This document shows positions 43,243 through 52,824 of a stretch of DNA of 64,000 nt, piece after piece (positions within the stretch are counted from its first letter, which is position 1; the number at the start of each line of letters is the position of its first letter). Source of the stretch: JAJXWB01 sp036796555. GTDB taxonomy: Bacteria > Pseudomonadota > Alphaproteobacteria > Rhizobiales > Beijerinckiaceae. The stretch lies in assembly GCA_036796555.1 (NCBI GenBank), contig DAIRCS010000003.1, forward strand, positions 1 through 64,000, read 5' to 3'. Under the pieces are notes generated by a model. It did not search any database. It saw only the letters and a list, made by a program, of their open reading frames with translations, and had not been told where the DNA came from. The translations under genes were made by a program, and so were the position numbers.

Positions 43243-44139
43243 CTATCGCTTGCGGTAGCGCAGCGCCTCGATCAGCGCGGCGAGGGCGGGCGGCTGCTGT
43301 CGGCGGCTGGGGTAATAGAGATGATAGCCCTCGAAGGTCTTCCGCCAATCGGCCAGCGCCTCCACGAGCGCGCCGCTGGCGATATGGCCGGCGACGAAAT
43401 CGAGCGGCAGATAGGCCAGGCCGAAGCCCGCGAGACAGGCCTGGCGCACCTGCACGACGCTGGTGAAGACGAGCCTGCCTTCCGTCGTGACACGCAGGTC
43501 CTTTCGCCCCTTGCTGAACGTCCAGGCCAGGAATTCGCCGTGGGTCGGCAGGCGCAGATTGATGCAGGCGTGATCGGAAAGCTCTTGCGGCCGTTTCGGC
43601 TTTTTCCGATTCGTAAAGCAGGACGGCGCGCCGACGACGACCATCGGAATATCCGGCCCGATGCGCAGCGCAATCATGTCCTTCGACACGAGCTTGCCGC
43701 GACGCACGCCCGCGTCGAAACGCTCGCGGACGATATCAGTCCGTCCATAGTCAGTCGCCAGTTCGACGTCGATCTCCGGGAACTTCGCGAGGAACCGCTC
43801 CAGCGCCGGCCAGAGCAGGCTCTGGATCGCATATTCGTCCGCCGAGATACGGATGACGCCCGACGGCCGGTCGCGCAGCAGGCCGATCCGGGCGAAACCG
43901 CGGTCGATCTGCTCCAGCGCCGGCGCCGCATCGGACAGCAGCCGCTCGCCAGCCTCCGTCGGCGACACGTTTCGCGTGGTGCGATTGAGCAGGCGGATTC
44001 CCACCCGCTCCTCCAGATTGCGCACGGTCTGGCTCAGCGCGGACTGGGATACGCCGAGCCGCGCTGCCGCGCGCGTGAAACTGCCTTCCTCGGCGACCAT
44101 GACGAAAGCGTTCAGGTCGCGGAGATTCTCGTTCGGCAT
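43243..44139 (-). CDS. LysR family transcriptional regulator
   Basis: A 298-residue LysR protein. The DNA-binding part is GSFTRAAARLGVSQSALSQT (about residues 20-39), with LEERVGIRLLNRTTRNVSPT; the effector domain contains SGVIRISADEYAIQSLL. It is divergent from the alpha/beta hydrolase gene (139 bases between starts) and convergent with the efflux genes, so it most likely regulates the hydrolase. ATG at 44139 is the first codon giving the family N-terminus. Confidence 0.88.
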   Translation of the reverse strand: MPNENLRDLNAFVMVAEEGSFTRAAARLGVSQSALSQTVRNLEERVGIRLLNRTTRNVSPTEAGERLLSDAAPALEQIDRGFARIGLLRDRPSGVIRISADEYAIQSLLWPALERFLAKFPEIDVELATDYGRTDIVRERFDAGVRRGKLVSKDMIALRIGPDIPMVVVGAPSCFTNRKKPKRPQELSDHACINLRLPTHGEFLAWTFSKGRKDLRVTTEGRLVFTSVVQVRQACLAGFGLAYLPLDFVAGHIASGALVEALADWRKTFEGYHLYYPSRRQQPPALAALIEALRYRKR

Positions 44140-44278
44140 TCATAAGCCTGACTAATCATGACATCCCGATTGAGCTGTATAATCGAAAGCCGGAGCGGGC
44201 GCTATATTCGGCGCTATCGAAGGAGCAACGAGGCTCGATTTGAAATCCGCATTCGAGCAAACCGGAAGGATCAAGGAA

Positions 44279-45202
44279 ATGAAAACCGTCGCCTTCAAGA
44301 ACAAGACTTGGGACGTGGCCGCCAATCTCCACGTACCCGACAATTTCGATGAATCGAAGAAATATGCGGCCATCGTCGTCGCGCATCCGATCAGTTCCTG
44401 CAAGGAGCAGACGGCCGCGATCTACGCTTCGAAGCTGGCCGAACTCGGCTATGCCTGCCTTGCCTTCGACGCCTCCACGCAAGGGGCGAGCGGCGGTCTC
44501 GACAAATATCTGGAAGACCCGGCGACCCGCGTCGAGGATTTTCGCTGCGCGGCCGACTATCTGACGACGCTGGATTTCGTGGACGAGAACCGCATCGGCG
44601 TGCTCGGCGTCTGCGGCGGCGGCGGTTATGCGGTCAACGCCGCCATGACGGAGCGCCGCTTCAAGGCGGTCGGCACGGTCGTCGCCGCCAACTACGGCAG
44701 GCTCTGCCGCGAAGGCGACATGACGCCCAACGCCGCGATCAAGGCGCTGGAAGGCGTCAGCGCGCAGCGCACGGCCGAGGCGCGCGGGGCGAAGCCAGCG
44801 ATCACGACCTATATCCCACAGTCCAAGGCGCAGCTTGAATCCTATGGCGTCACCGACGTCGACGTGGTCGAGGCGGTGGACTATTACACCACGCAGCGCG
44901 GACAGAAGCCGGGCTCGCCCAACAAGCTCAACGTCGTGAGCACCGGCGCGGCCTTCGCCTGGGACGCCTTTCATCTGGCCGAGAAACTGCTGACCCAGCC
45001 GCTGCAGATCATCGTCGGCGGCGGCCACGCGGGCGCTTTCGGCTCGTACCGCGACGGCTTCGAATTGTTCAACAAGGCGCGGTCCGCGAAGAAGAACATC
45101 TTCGTCGTGCCCGGGGCCACGCACTATGACATGTACGACAAGCCGGAATGCGTCGATCAGGCCGTCGCGAGGCTCAAGGCGTTCTACGGCGAGAATCTCT
45201 GA
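44279..45202 (+). CDS. Alpha/beta hydrolase (cysteine-nucleophile type)
   Basis: A 307-residue alpha/beta hydrolase of the dienelactone-hydrolase/FrsA-like group. The nucleophile elbow is RIGVLGVCGGGGYAVNA, giving a cysteine where most members have serine; GATHYDMYD near the C-terminus supplies the catalytic histidine region; an aspartate-rich segment precedes it. It could hydrolyse a lactone or ester. AAGGA lies 8 bases before ATG 44279; a TTG at 44240 is an alternative. It is transcribed divergently from the LysR gene. Confidence 0.82.
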   Translation: MKTVAFKNKTWDVAANLHVPDNFDESKKYAAIVVAHPISSCKEQTAAIYASKLAELGYACLAFDASTQGASGGLDKYLEDPATRVEDFRCAADYLTTLDFVDENRIGVLGVCGGGGYAVNAAMTERRFKAVGTVVAANYGRLCREGDMTPNAAIKALEGVSAQRTAEARGAKPAITTYIPQSKAQLESYGVTDVDVVEAVDYYTTQRGQKPGSPNKLNVVSTGAAFAWDAFHLAEKLLTQPLQIIVGGGHAGAFGSYRDGFELFNKARSAKKNIFVVPGATHYDMYDKPECVDQAVARLKAFYGENL

Positions 45203-45347
45203 GACCGTCCGCCGGGAAGGCGCGCGTCATGAGTCCTCGAAGACCGCTTTCCAAAGGGAAAGCAGCAAGACGCGCCGTAGTGGCGATAACTGTCGCGGCA
45301 GCGGCAGCGCAGCGATGGGCTTCTGAGCCGTCGCCGCGCCGCCCGTC

Positions 45348-46946
45348 TCACTCGCCGATCGTCGTCAGGTCCTGGAACCAGTGCTGGGCCTGGACGAACT
45401 GCTTCACCTTCGGCGACAGCGCGTGCGGGTTGGTGTCGTGCACCACCCAGACCAGCGGCGCGTCGTCGACGATCAGGCTGTGCGCAGAAGCGATCAGCTC
45501 GTCCTGCTTCTTCGGGTCGAAGGTCTGCTTGGCCTCGTCGATCAGGGCGTCGACCTTCGGATTCGCGTAGAAGCCCCAGTTGACGCCGACCGGCGCCGCC
45601 TGGCCCGAGTGGAAGAAGCGGATGATCGCATAAAGCGGATCCGAGGTGACATAGGCGATGTTGTTCGCCGTTATGCCCTCGTTCATCGGATCCTTCGCGC
45701 CCTTGCGCCAATGCGTGTAGAGCGTTTCGAGCTCGACGACCTTGAATTCGACATTGACGCCGATCTGCTTGAAGCTTTCCTGCAGAAATTCGTTGATCGG
45801 CAGGGATAGCATCTGGCCCGTACCGCCCTGCGCGATGATGAAGGTCGTCTTCAGCGGCTTCTCCGGCGAATAGCCGGCTTCCTGCACCAGCTTCTTCGCC
45901 GCCGCCAGATCGTATTTGATGTCGAACGACGGCTTGCCGAACCATGGGCTCGACGGATCGACCTGGCCTTTCGCGGGTTTGGCGAGACCGTTCATCAGCG
46001 CGACGACGCCCTCGCGATCGATCGCCAGATTGAGCGCCTTGCGCAAGCGAACGTCAGTCCACGGCGAGCCCGGCAGCATGCTCAGGTGATAGTTCCACAC
46101 ATGCGGCGTGACGTTGTCGACGATCTTCATGCCCGCCGCCTTCAGTTGCGGCACGGCGTCCGGCGCCGGCGTCTCGATCAGGTCGACCTGGCCCGACAGC
46201 AGCGCATTGGTGCGCGCAAGCGCCTCCGGCATCGGAACGAGAATAAGCCTGTCGACCTTCGGCAGGCGCGTCTTGTCCCAATAGTCCGTGTTGCGCACGA
46301 GCTCCGCCTCTTCGCGCGGCACGAGCTTGTCGAGCCTGAAGGGGCCCGTGCCCGAGGGCTGCATCGCGAACTTGTCCCAGTCGCGGCCGACCTTCTCGTA
46401 CTGCGCCGGGCTTGAAACCAGAAACCAGAGCATCTGGTAAGGAAAGAAGGAATCGACGGTCTTGGTCGCGATCTCGATCGTGTCGTCGTCGATCTTGCGA
46501 TAGCTCGCCACCGACGGTAGGCGCGTCTTCACCTGCGCGCTCTGGCGCTTGTCGAATTGCGGCGCCTTGTCATTGAGCACCTTGTCGAGATTCCAGATCA
46601 CGGCGTCGGCGTTGAAGTCGCTGCCGTCATGGAACTTCACGCCCTTGCGCAGCGTGAATTTCCATTTCGTCTTGTCCGCGAGATCGACGCTCCATCCCGT
46701 CGCCAGCCCTGGAACGAGCTTGCCCGGACGATCAGCGACATTCATCTCCCAGGCGACGAGCGGATCATAAATGGTCAAACCGGTGAATTGATAGGCGCCG
46801 GCGCCGCGATCCGGCTGACCGGTGGTGAGCGGAATGTCCGCCATCGAAATTCCATAGCGGATGACGCTCTCCGCCTTGGCTGCGCTCGCCGCAAGCGCGA
46901 ACGCGGCCGCTACAGCCATGCCTCTGAGAATGCATGATTTCATCAT
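45348..46946 (-). CDS. ABC transporter substrate-binding protein, dipeptide/oligopeptide family (SBP_bac_5)
   Basis: A 532-residue periplasmic protein. Signal peptide MMKSCILRGMAVAAAFALA ends near AKAE (about residue 24). The body has WKFTLRKGVKFHDGSDFNAD (the SBP_bac_5 signature) and LRKALNLAIDREGVVALM. It binds a peptide, opine or sugar-like compound. GGAGCCAAG precedes the ATG at 46946. It is divergent from a paralogue (47083-48735) that leads the transporter operon, so this copy may be a second receptor for the same membrane complex. Confidence 0.9.
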   Translation of the reverse strand: MMKSCILRGMAVAAAFALAASAAKAESVIRYGISMADIPLTTGQPDRGAGAYQFTGLTIYDPLVAWEMNVADRPGKLVPGLATGWSVDLADKTKWKFTLRKGVKFHDGSDFNADAVIWNLDKVLNDKAPQFDKRQSAQVKTRLPSVASYRKIDDDTIEIATKTVDSFFPYQMLWFLVSSPAQYEKVGRDWDKFAMQPSGTGPFRLDKLVPREEAELVRNTDYWDKTRLPKVDRLILVPMPEALARTNALLSGQVDLIETPAPDAVPQLKAAGMKIVDNVTPHVWNYHLSMLPGSPWTDVRLRKALNLAIDREGVVALMNGLAKPAKGQVDPSSPWFGKPSFDIKYDLAAAKKLVQEAGYSPEKPLKTTFIIAQGGTGQMLSLPINEFLQESFKQIGVNVEFKVVELETLYTHWRKGAKDPMNEGITANNIAYVTSDPLYAIIRFFHSGQAAPVGVNWGFYANPKVDALIDEAKQTFDPKKQDELIASAHSLIVDDAPLVWVVHDTNPHALSPKVKQFVQAQHWFQDLTTIGE

Positions 46947-47082
46947 CTTGGCTCCTGCCGCCCGCCAGATGGGCCTTATGCGCAAGGCAGCAAGAACCAC
47001 GCCATGGAAAGCCGGGCGACCGGCGGCGATGGCACATGCGTTGCATTCGTTTTCGGCAGTCTTTTCTGGAGTATGTACGCCG

Positions 47083-48735
47083 ATGCGCGCAAACCTGTTC
47101 AAATCGCGGGCAGCCGGGCTCGCCGTCCTCGCCCTGCTCGCTTCCGCGATCCCCGCTCTTGCGGAAACGACGGTGCGCATCGGCATGACGGCCGCCGACA
47201 TTCCGCGCACGCTTGGCCAGCCGGACCAGGGCTTCGAAGGCAACCGCTTCACCGGCCTCACAATGTACGACGCGCTCACCATGTGGGACCTGTCGTCGGA
47301 GACGAAGCCGAGCGTCGTCATTCCCGGCCTCGCGACGGAATGGGCGGTCGATCCGGCAGACCACACGAAATGGACGTTCAAGCTGAGGCCGGGCGTGAAA
47401 TTTCACGACGGCAGCGACTTCAACGCCGACGCCGTCGTCTGGAACGTCGGCAAGGTGCTCGACAAGAACGCCGTGCAATACGACCCGAGCCAGATCGGCG
47501 TCACGGCCTCGCGCATGCCGACGCTCGTCTCCGCGCGCAAGATAGACGACATGACGGTGGAATTGACCACCAAGGAGCCCGACAGCTTCCTGCCGATCAA
47601 TCTGACCAATCTCTTCATCGCCAGCCCGGCGCAATGGAAGAAGTTCTTCGACCCCGCGCAGGGCGTCGACGACAAGGCGAAAGCGCAGGCCGCATGGACG
47701 GCCTTCGCGCGCGACGCCTCGGGCACCGGCCCCTGGAAGATGAAGCAGTTCACGCCGCGCGAACGGCTCGAACTCGTCCGCAACGTCGATTACTGGAACA
47801 AGGATCGCGTGCCGAAGGTCGATCGCCTGGTTCTGCTGCCCATGCCCGAAGCCAACTCCCGCACGGCCGCGCTTCTCTCGGGCCAGGTCGACTGGGTCGA
47901 GGCGCCGGCGCCCGACGCGCTGCCCGAATTGAAAGCCAAGGGCTTCGTCATCAAGGCCAACGAGCAGCCGCATGTCTGGCCATGGCAGTTTTCGCGCGTC
48001 AAGGGCTCGCCGTGGAACGACATCCGCGTGCGCAAGGCCGCCAATCTCTGCGTGGACCGCGAAGGATTGCGCGATGGTCTGCTCGCAGGCCTGATGGCGC
48101 CGGCGACCGGCACGTTCGAGCCGGGCCATCCCTGGCGCGGCAATCCGACCTTCCAGATCAAATACGACAAGGCCGCCGCGCAGGCTCTGATGAAGGAAGC
48201 GGGCTTCGGGCCGGACAAGCATCTTGCCGTCAAGGTGCAGACCTCGGCGTCCGGCTCGGGCCAGATGCTGCCGCTGCCGATGAACGAATATCTGCAGCAG
48301 GCGCTCGCCGAATGCTATTTCGACGTGAAGCTCGACGTCATCGAGTGGAACACGCTGTTCACCAACTGGCGGCGCGGCGCCAAGGATCCGAGCGCCAACG
48401 GGGCGGACGCGATCAACGTCACCTATGCGGCGATGGACCCGTTCTTCGCGATGGTGCGCTTCCTGCAATCCTCGATGGCGCCGCCCGTCTCCAACAACTG
48501 GGGCTTCATCGACAATCCGAAATTCGACGAACTCGTGAAGAAAGCGCGCCAGACCTTCGACGAGAAGGCGCGCGACGCCGCGCTGGCCGAGTTGCACGCG
48601 GCCTCGGTCGACGACGCCGCCTTCCTGTATGTCGCCCACGACGTGGGACCGCGCGCGATCAGCCCGAAGATCAAGGGGCTCGTGCAGCCCAAGAGCTGGT
48701 TCGTCGACTTCTCGACCATGTCCGTCGCGCCCTGA
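47083..48735 (+). CDS. ABC transporter substrate-binding protein, dipeptide/oligopeptide family (paralogue)
   Basis: A 550-residue periplasmic protein with signal peptide MRANLFKSRAAGLAVLALLA ending near AETT. It shows VRIGMTAADIPRTLGQPDQG, WTFKLRPGVKFHDGSDFNAD, WNDIRVRKAANLCVDREGL and NPKFDELVKKARQTFDEKAR. The paralogue at 45348-46946 has the matching pieces. It is the first gene of the operon with DppB/DppC/DppF/DppD-type components. ATG at 47083 is chosen because the signal peptide begins there; GGAG lies about 11 bases upstream. Confidence 0.92.
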   Translation: MRANLFKSRAAGLAVLALLASAIPALAETTVRIGMTAADIPRTLGQPDQGFEGNRFTGLTMYDALTMWDLSSETKPSVVIPGLATEWAVDPADHTKWTFKLRPGVKFHDGSDFNADAVVWNVGKVLDKNAVQYDPSQIGVTASRMPTLVSARKIDDMTVELTTKEPDSFLPINLTNLFIASPAQWKKFFDPAQGVDDKAKAQAAWTAFARDASGTGPWKMKQFTPRERLELVRNVDYWNKDRVPKVDRLVLLPMPEANSRTAALLSGQVDWVEAPAPDALPELKAKGFVIKANEQPHVWPWQFSRVKGSPWNDIRVRKAANLCVDREGLRDGLLAGLMAPATGTFEPGHPWRGNPTFQIKYDKAAAQALMKEAGFGPDKHLAVKVQTSASGSGQMLPLPMNEYLQQALAECYFDVKLDVIEWNTLFTNWRRGAKDPSANGADAINVTYAAMDPFFAMVRFLQSSMAPPVSNNWGFIDNPKFDELVKKARQTFDEKARDAALAELHAASVDDAAFLYVAHDVGPRAISPKIKGLVQPKSWFVDFSTMSVAP

Positions 48736-48772
48736 GGCGCAGCTAGGCGTCCGGCGCGCGAAGGAACCGCTC

Positions 48773-49726
48773 GTGCTCGCATATATCCTGCGCAGGCTCG
48801 TTTACGCTTTGCCCATCCTGGTCTGCGTGGCGCTCGTCTGCTTCCTGCTGGTGCATATGACGCCCGGCGATCCGCTGGTCGCCGTGCTGCCTGCCGACGC
48901 CTCACAGGAACTGGCGCAGCAGCTGCGCACGCTCTACGGCTTCGACAAGCCGTTGCCGATCCAGTTCGGCATGTGGCTGTGGCGCGCGCTGCACGGCGAT
49001 CTCGGCGCCTCGATCGCCACCGGACGCCCCGTCGTCAGCGAGGTCGGGCGCGCCGTTCTCAACACCGCCATGCTCGCCGTCGCGGCGGCGATCATCGGCT
49101 TCGCGCTCGGCCTGTTCTTCGGTCTCGTCGCCGGCTATTTCCGCGATAGCTGGATCGACAAGCTCGCGACCTCGATCGCCATCGCCGGCGTCTCCGTGCC
49201 GCATTACTGGCTCGGCATGGTGCTGGTGATCGTCTTTTCGGTGGAGCTCAACTGGCTGCCGGCGGTCGGCGCGGGGCCCGGCGGCTCCGCGCAATGGGAA
49301 TGGGACTGGGCGCATCTGCGCTATCTCGTCCTGCCGGCGATCACGACCTCGGTCATTCCCATGGGCATCATCACACGCAACGTGCGCGCGCTGACCGGCG
49401 ACATTCTCTCGCAGGATTTCGTCGAGGCGCTCTACGCCAAGGGCATGCGGCGCACGCAGGTGTTCCGCCACGTCGTCAAGAACGCCGCGCCGACCGCGCT
49501 GGCCGTCATGGGCCTGCAGCTCGGCTACATGCTCGGCGGCTCGATCCTCGTGGAGACCGTGTTTTCCTGGCCTGGCTCCGGCCTGCTGCTGAACTCCGCG
49601 ATCTTCCAGCGCGACCTGCCCCTGCTGCAAGGCGCGGTGCTGACGCTGGCGATCTTCTTCGTCGCGCTCAACCTGCTGGTCGACGTCGCTCAAGCGCTGA
49701 TCGACCCGCGCATCCGCAGGAAGTGA
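48773..49726 (+). CDS. ABC transporter permease, DppB type
   Basis: A 317-residue inner-membrane protein of the DppB/OppB family: N-terminal YILRRLVYALPILVCVALVC, followed by VHMTPGDPLVAVLP, membrane segments, and the EAA-type loop ALYAKGMRRTQVFRHVVKNA. It forms half the translocation pore. The start is GTG at 48773, with GAAGGAA 8 bases upstream. It follows the binding protein by 37 bases and is separated from the next permease gene by a single base. Confidence 0.92.
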   Translation: MLAYILRRLVYALPILVCVALVCFLLVHMTPGDPLVAVLPADASQELAQQLRTLYGFDKPLPIQFGMWLWRALHGDLGASIATGRPVVSEVGRAVLNTAMLAVAAAIIGFALGLFFGLVAGYFRDSWIDKLATSIAIAGVSVPHYWLGMVLVIVFSVELNWLPAVGAGPGGSAQWEWDWAHLRYLVLPAITTSVIPMGIITRNVRALTGDILSQDFVEALYAKGMRRTQVFRHVVKNAAPTALAVMGLQLGYMLGGSILVETVFSWPGSGLLLNSAIFQRDLPLLQGAVLTLAIFFVALNLLVDVAQALIDPRIRRK

Positions 49727-49727
49727 C

Positions 49728-50621
49728 ATGAGCGCGCCCGCCGCCCCCGCCGCCATCGACGTCCCCGCCCAGCCGACGCGCGCTCGCGGCTATTGGGCGG
49801 GCGTCGGCCGCAGGCTCGTGCGCGACCGCGTCAGCATGGTCTGCGCCGCCATTCTCGTTCTGATCTGCCTTGCGGCGATCCTTGCGCCGTGGCTCGGATT
49901 GCCCGACCCCTACCAAGGCTCGATGATCCGCCGTCTGCGTCACATCGGAACGGCCGGCTACATCCTCGGTTCGGACGAGCTCGGCCGCGACATGCTGGCG
50001 CGGCTGATCTATGGCGGCCGCCTGTCGCTCGTCATCGGCATCACGCCGGTCATCCTCGCCTTTGTCCTCGGCACGGCGCTGGGGCTCGTGGCGGGCTACG
50101 CCGGCGGCGCGGTCAATACCGCGATCATGCGCACCATCGACGTCTTCTTCGCCTTCCCGTCCGTGCTCCTGGCCATCGCCATTTCGGCCGCGCTCGGCGC
50201 CGGAATCGTCAATTCCATCGTCTCCCTCACCGTGATCTTCACGCCGCAGATCGCGCGCGTCGCCGAGAGCGTGACGACCGGCGTGCGCAACATGGACTTC
50301 ATCGACGCCGCGCGCGCGTCGGGCGCCGGCGCCGCGACCGTCATCCGCGTGCATGTGCTCGGCAATGTGCTTGGCCCCATCTTCGTCTATGCGACGGGCC
50401 TTACCTCGGTCTCGATGATCCTCGCCTCCGGCCTCTCGTTCCTGGGCCTTGGCGTCAAGCCGCCGGAGCCCGAATGGGGCCTGATGCTCAACACCCTGCG
50501 CACGGCGATCTATTCCAATCCCTGGGTCGCCGCCCTGCCGGGCGCGATGATCTTCATCGTTTCGATCTGCTTCAACCTGCTGAGCGACGGATTGCGCAGC
50601 GCCATGGACATCCGGAACTGA
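49728..50621 (+). CDS. ABC transporter permease, DppC type
   Basis: A 297-residue inner-membrane protein of the DppC/OppC family. It shows a first membrane segment (MVCAAILVLICLAAILAPWL), LGSDELGRDMLARLIYGGRL, the EAA-like AARASGAGAATVIRVHVLGN, and LSFLGLGVKPPEPEWGLML. It forms the second half of the pore with the DppB-type protein. The ATG is one base after the upstream stop, and the ATPase gene starts 4 bases after its stop. Confidence 0.92.
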   Translation: MSAPAAPAAIDVPAQPTRARGYWAGVGRRLVRDRVSMVCAAILVLICLAAILAPWLGLPDPYQGSMIRRLRHIGTAGYILGSDELGRDMLARLIYGGRLSLVIGITPVILAFVLGTALGLVAGYAGGAVNTAIMRTIDVFFAFPSVLLAIAISAALGAGIVNSIVSLTVIFTPQIARVAESVTTGVRNMDFIDAARASGAGAATVIRVHVLGNVLGPIFVYATGLTSVSMILASGLSFLGLGVKPPEPEWGLMLNTLRTAIYSNPWVAALPGAMIFIVSICFNLLSDGLRSAMDIRN

Positions 50622-50625
50622 CGTC

Positions 50626-51687
50626 ATGAGCGACGACATCGCCACGCTCGATCCGATCGAAGATATTGGCGGCGCCGCGCAGCCCCTGCTCGAGGTGACG
50701 CATCTGACGAAGCATTTTCCCGTGGGCGGCGGCTTTCTGGGCCCCCGCAACAAGGTGCGCGCCGTCGACGACGTGTCCTTCTCCATCGCCAAGGGCGAGA
50801 CGCTTGGCATCGTCGGCGAATCCGGCTGCGGCAAGTCGAGCACGGCGCGCCTGCTGATGCATCTGACGCGATATGATTCCGGCGAGATCCTCTATGACGG
50901 CCGGCTCGTCGGCGGCGCCCTGCCGCTGACCGAGTTCCGCCGCGGCGTGCAGATGGTGTTTCAGGACAGCTACGCCTCGCTCAATCCGCGCTTGACGATC
51001 GAGGATTCCATCGCTTTCGGCCCCAAGGTGCAGGGGATGCGCGACGCGCAGGCGCGCGAGCTCGCCCGCAGTCTGCTCGGCAGGGTCGGTCTGCGCCCGG
51101 AGATTTTCGGCGGCCGCTATCCGCACGAAGTATCGGGCGGCCAGCGGCAGCGCGTGAACATCGCGCGCGCGCTGGCCCTCTCGCCACGGCTGGTCATCCT
51201 CGACGAGGCCGTGTCCGCGCTGGACAAGTCGGTCGAGGCGCAGGTGCTCAATCTGCTCGTCGACCTGAAACGCGAGTTCGGCCTGACCTACCTTTTCATC
51301 AGCCACGATCTCAACGTCGTGCGCTACATCTCCGACCGCGTTCTCGTCATGTATCTCGGCGAGGTGGTCGAGCTCGGCCCCGTCGAGACGCTCTGGACCG
51401 AAGCCACGCATCCCTATACGCGCGCCCTTCTGTCGGCGATGCCCTCCTCCGATCCCGACCATCGCACCCAGGAGCCGCCGCTGAGCGGCGATCCGCCCAA
51501 TCCGATCGACCCGCCGCCGGGCTGTCGCTTCCACCCGCGCTGTCCTTTTTCAGAGCCCGTCTGCGCGACGACGAAGCCGGGCTTGTTCGCGCTCGCGCCG
51601 GCCCATCGCGCCGCCTGCCTCATGGCGATCCCCGGCGGCGGCCACAGCCGCAGTCCCGCCGCGGCGCCAGGAGACGCGGCCCCATGA
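50626..51687 (+). CDS. ABC transporter ATP-binding protein, DppF type
   Basis: A 353-residue ATPase with Walker A GESGCGKSST, Q-loop FQDSYASLNP, signature VSGGQRQRVN, Walker B LVILDEAVSALD and switch ISHDLNVVRY. The C-terminal oligopeptide/dipeptide domain has GCRFHPRCPFSEPVC, with cysteines that in homologues hold an iron-sulfur cluster. It powers the transporter. It overlaps the next gene by 4 bases (ATGA). Confidence 0.92.
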   Translation: MSDDIATLDPIEDIGGAAQPLLEVTHLTKHFPVGGGFLGPRNKVRAVDDVSFSIAKGETLGIVGESGCGKSSTARLLMHLTRYDSGEILYDGRLVGGALPLTEFRRGVQMVFQDSYASLNPRLTIEDSIAFGPKVQGMRDAQARELARSLLGRVGLRPEIFGGRYPHEVSGGQRQRVNIARALALSPRLVILDEAVSALDKSVEAQVLNLLVDLKREFGLTYLFISHDLNVVRYISDRVLVMYLGEVVELGPVETLWTEATHPYTRALLSAMPSSDPDHRTQEPPLSGDPPNPIDPPPGCRFHPRCPFSEPVCATTKPGLFALAPAHRAACLMAIPGGGHSRSPAAAPGDAAP

Positions 51688-52655
51688 CAGACCTCGTCGA
51701 AATTCGCGATCTCCGCGTGCGCTTTTCCGGCGAGCGCACGGTGCATGCGATCAACGGGGTCGATCTTGCGCTGAAGCAGGGCGAGACGCTCGGCCTGCTC
51801 GGCGAATCCGGCTCTGGCAAGAGCGTCACGCTGCGCGCGCTGCTGCGCCTGCTGCCGCGCAGGCGCACGCACATCTCCGGCGCGGTCCGCGTCGACGGCC
51901 AGGACGTTCTCGCCTTCGACGAGGACGCTCTTGCCGCCTTTCGCGGCCGCGTCGTCTCGATGATCTTTCAGGAGCCCGGTCTCGCGCTTGATCCCGTCTA
52001 CACGATTGGCGACCAGATCGCCGAAACCGTCGTGCGCCACGAGGGCAAGAGCCGCGCCGAGGCGCGCGCGCGGGCGCTGGAGATGCTCGAAATCGTCCGC
52101 ATCCCTTCCGCGCGCCGCCGGCTCGACGCCTATCCGCACGAGCTGTCCGGCGGCATGCGCCAAAGAGCGATGATCGCGCTCGCGCTCTCCTGCAAGCCCA
52201 AGGTGCTTCTGGCGGACGAGCCGACGACCGCGCTCGATGCGACCGTCCAGATCCAGATTCTGCTGCTGCTGCGCGAACTCCAGCGCGAGATGGGCATGTC
52301 CGTCATCTTCGTGACGCACGACATCGGCGTCGCCGTCGAGATCAGCGACCGTATCGCCGTCATGTACGCCGGCCAGATCGTCGAAAGCGGGGCCGTGCGC
52401 GACGTCGTCAGGACGCCGGCGCATCCCTACACGCGCGGCCTGCTCGCCTCCACCGCCCATGACGCCCGCAAGGGAGAGCGGCTCGAGACGATACCCGGCG
52501 CCCCGCCGCCGCTCGACACGGAGCCGGCCGCCTGCGCCTTCGCCCCGCGCTGCGCCTGCGTTCAGACGACCTGCACGCAGGCGCCGCCGCCCGTCGTCGC
52601 GGCGCACGGCGACGGTCTGGCGCGATGCGTGCTGACGGCGCAGGCGGCTGCTTGA
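51684..52655 (+). CDS. ABC transporter ATP-binding protein, DppD type
   Basis: A 323-residue ATPase: Walker A GESGSGKSVT, Q-loop FQEPGLALDP, signature LSGGMRQRAM, Walker B LLADEPTTALD, switch VTHDIGVAVE, and the C-terminal CAFAPRCACVQTTC with the cysteine cluster of the oligopeptide family. With the DppF-type protein it forms the heterodimeric motor. Start ATG at 51684 overlaps the previous stop. It is the last gene of the operon; the downstream gene is on the other strand. Confidence 0.92.
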   Translation: MTDLVEIRDLRVRFSGERTVHAINGVDLALKQGETLGLLGESGSGKSVTLRALLRLLPRRRTHISGAVRVDGQDVLAFDEDALAAFRGRVVSMIFQEPGLALDPVYTIGDQIAETVVRHEGKSRAEARARALEMLEIVRIPSARRRLDAYPHELSGGMRQRAMIALALSCKPKVLLADEPTTALDATVQIQILLLLRELQREMGMSVIFVTHDIGVAVEISDRIAVMYAGQIVESGAVRDVVRTPAHPYTRGLLASTAHDARKGERLETIPGAPPPLDTEPAACAFAPRCACVQTTCTQAPPPVVAAHGDGLARCVLTAQAAA

Positions 52656-52824
52656 GAATTTATGCGCTCCTGACCATTCGCGGGGACGCTTGCGCCCGAT
52701 CGCGTCGGACAATTCGAAGGCTCGCTCTCGAACGCATCTCCATGGAGCGGAGTTCGCGGCATGTCCGCCGCGTGGCGCTGTTTCAGGGGGTTATGCCCAC
52801 GAAACGACAAGCGCCGTCTCGGCC

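Noticed and set aside
46765..48639. 624-codon open frame on the minus strand
   Set aside because: Antisense to the binding-protein gene at 47083-48735, which has signal peptide and family motifs; arginine-rich shadow.
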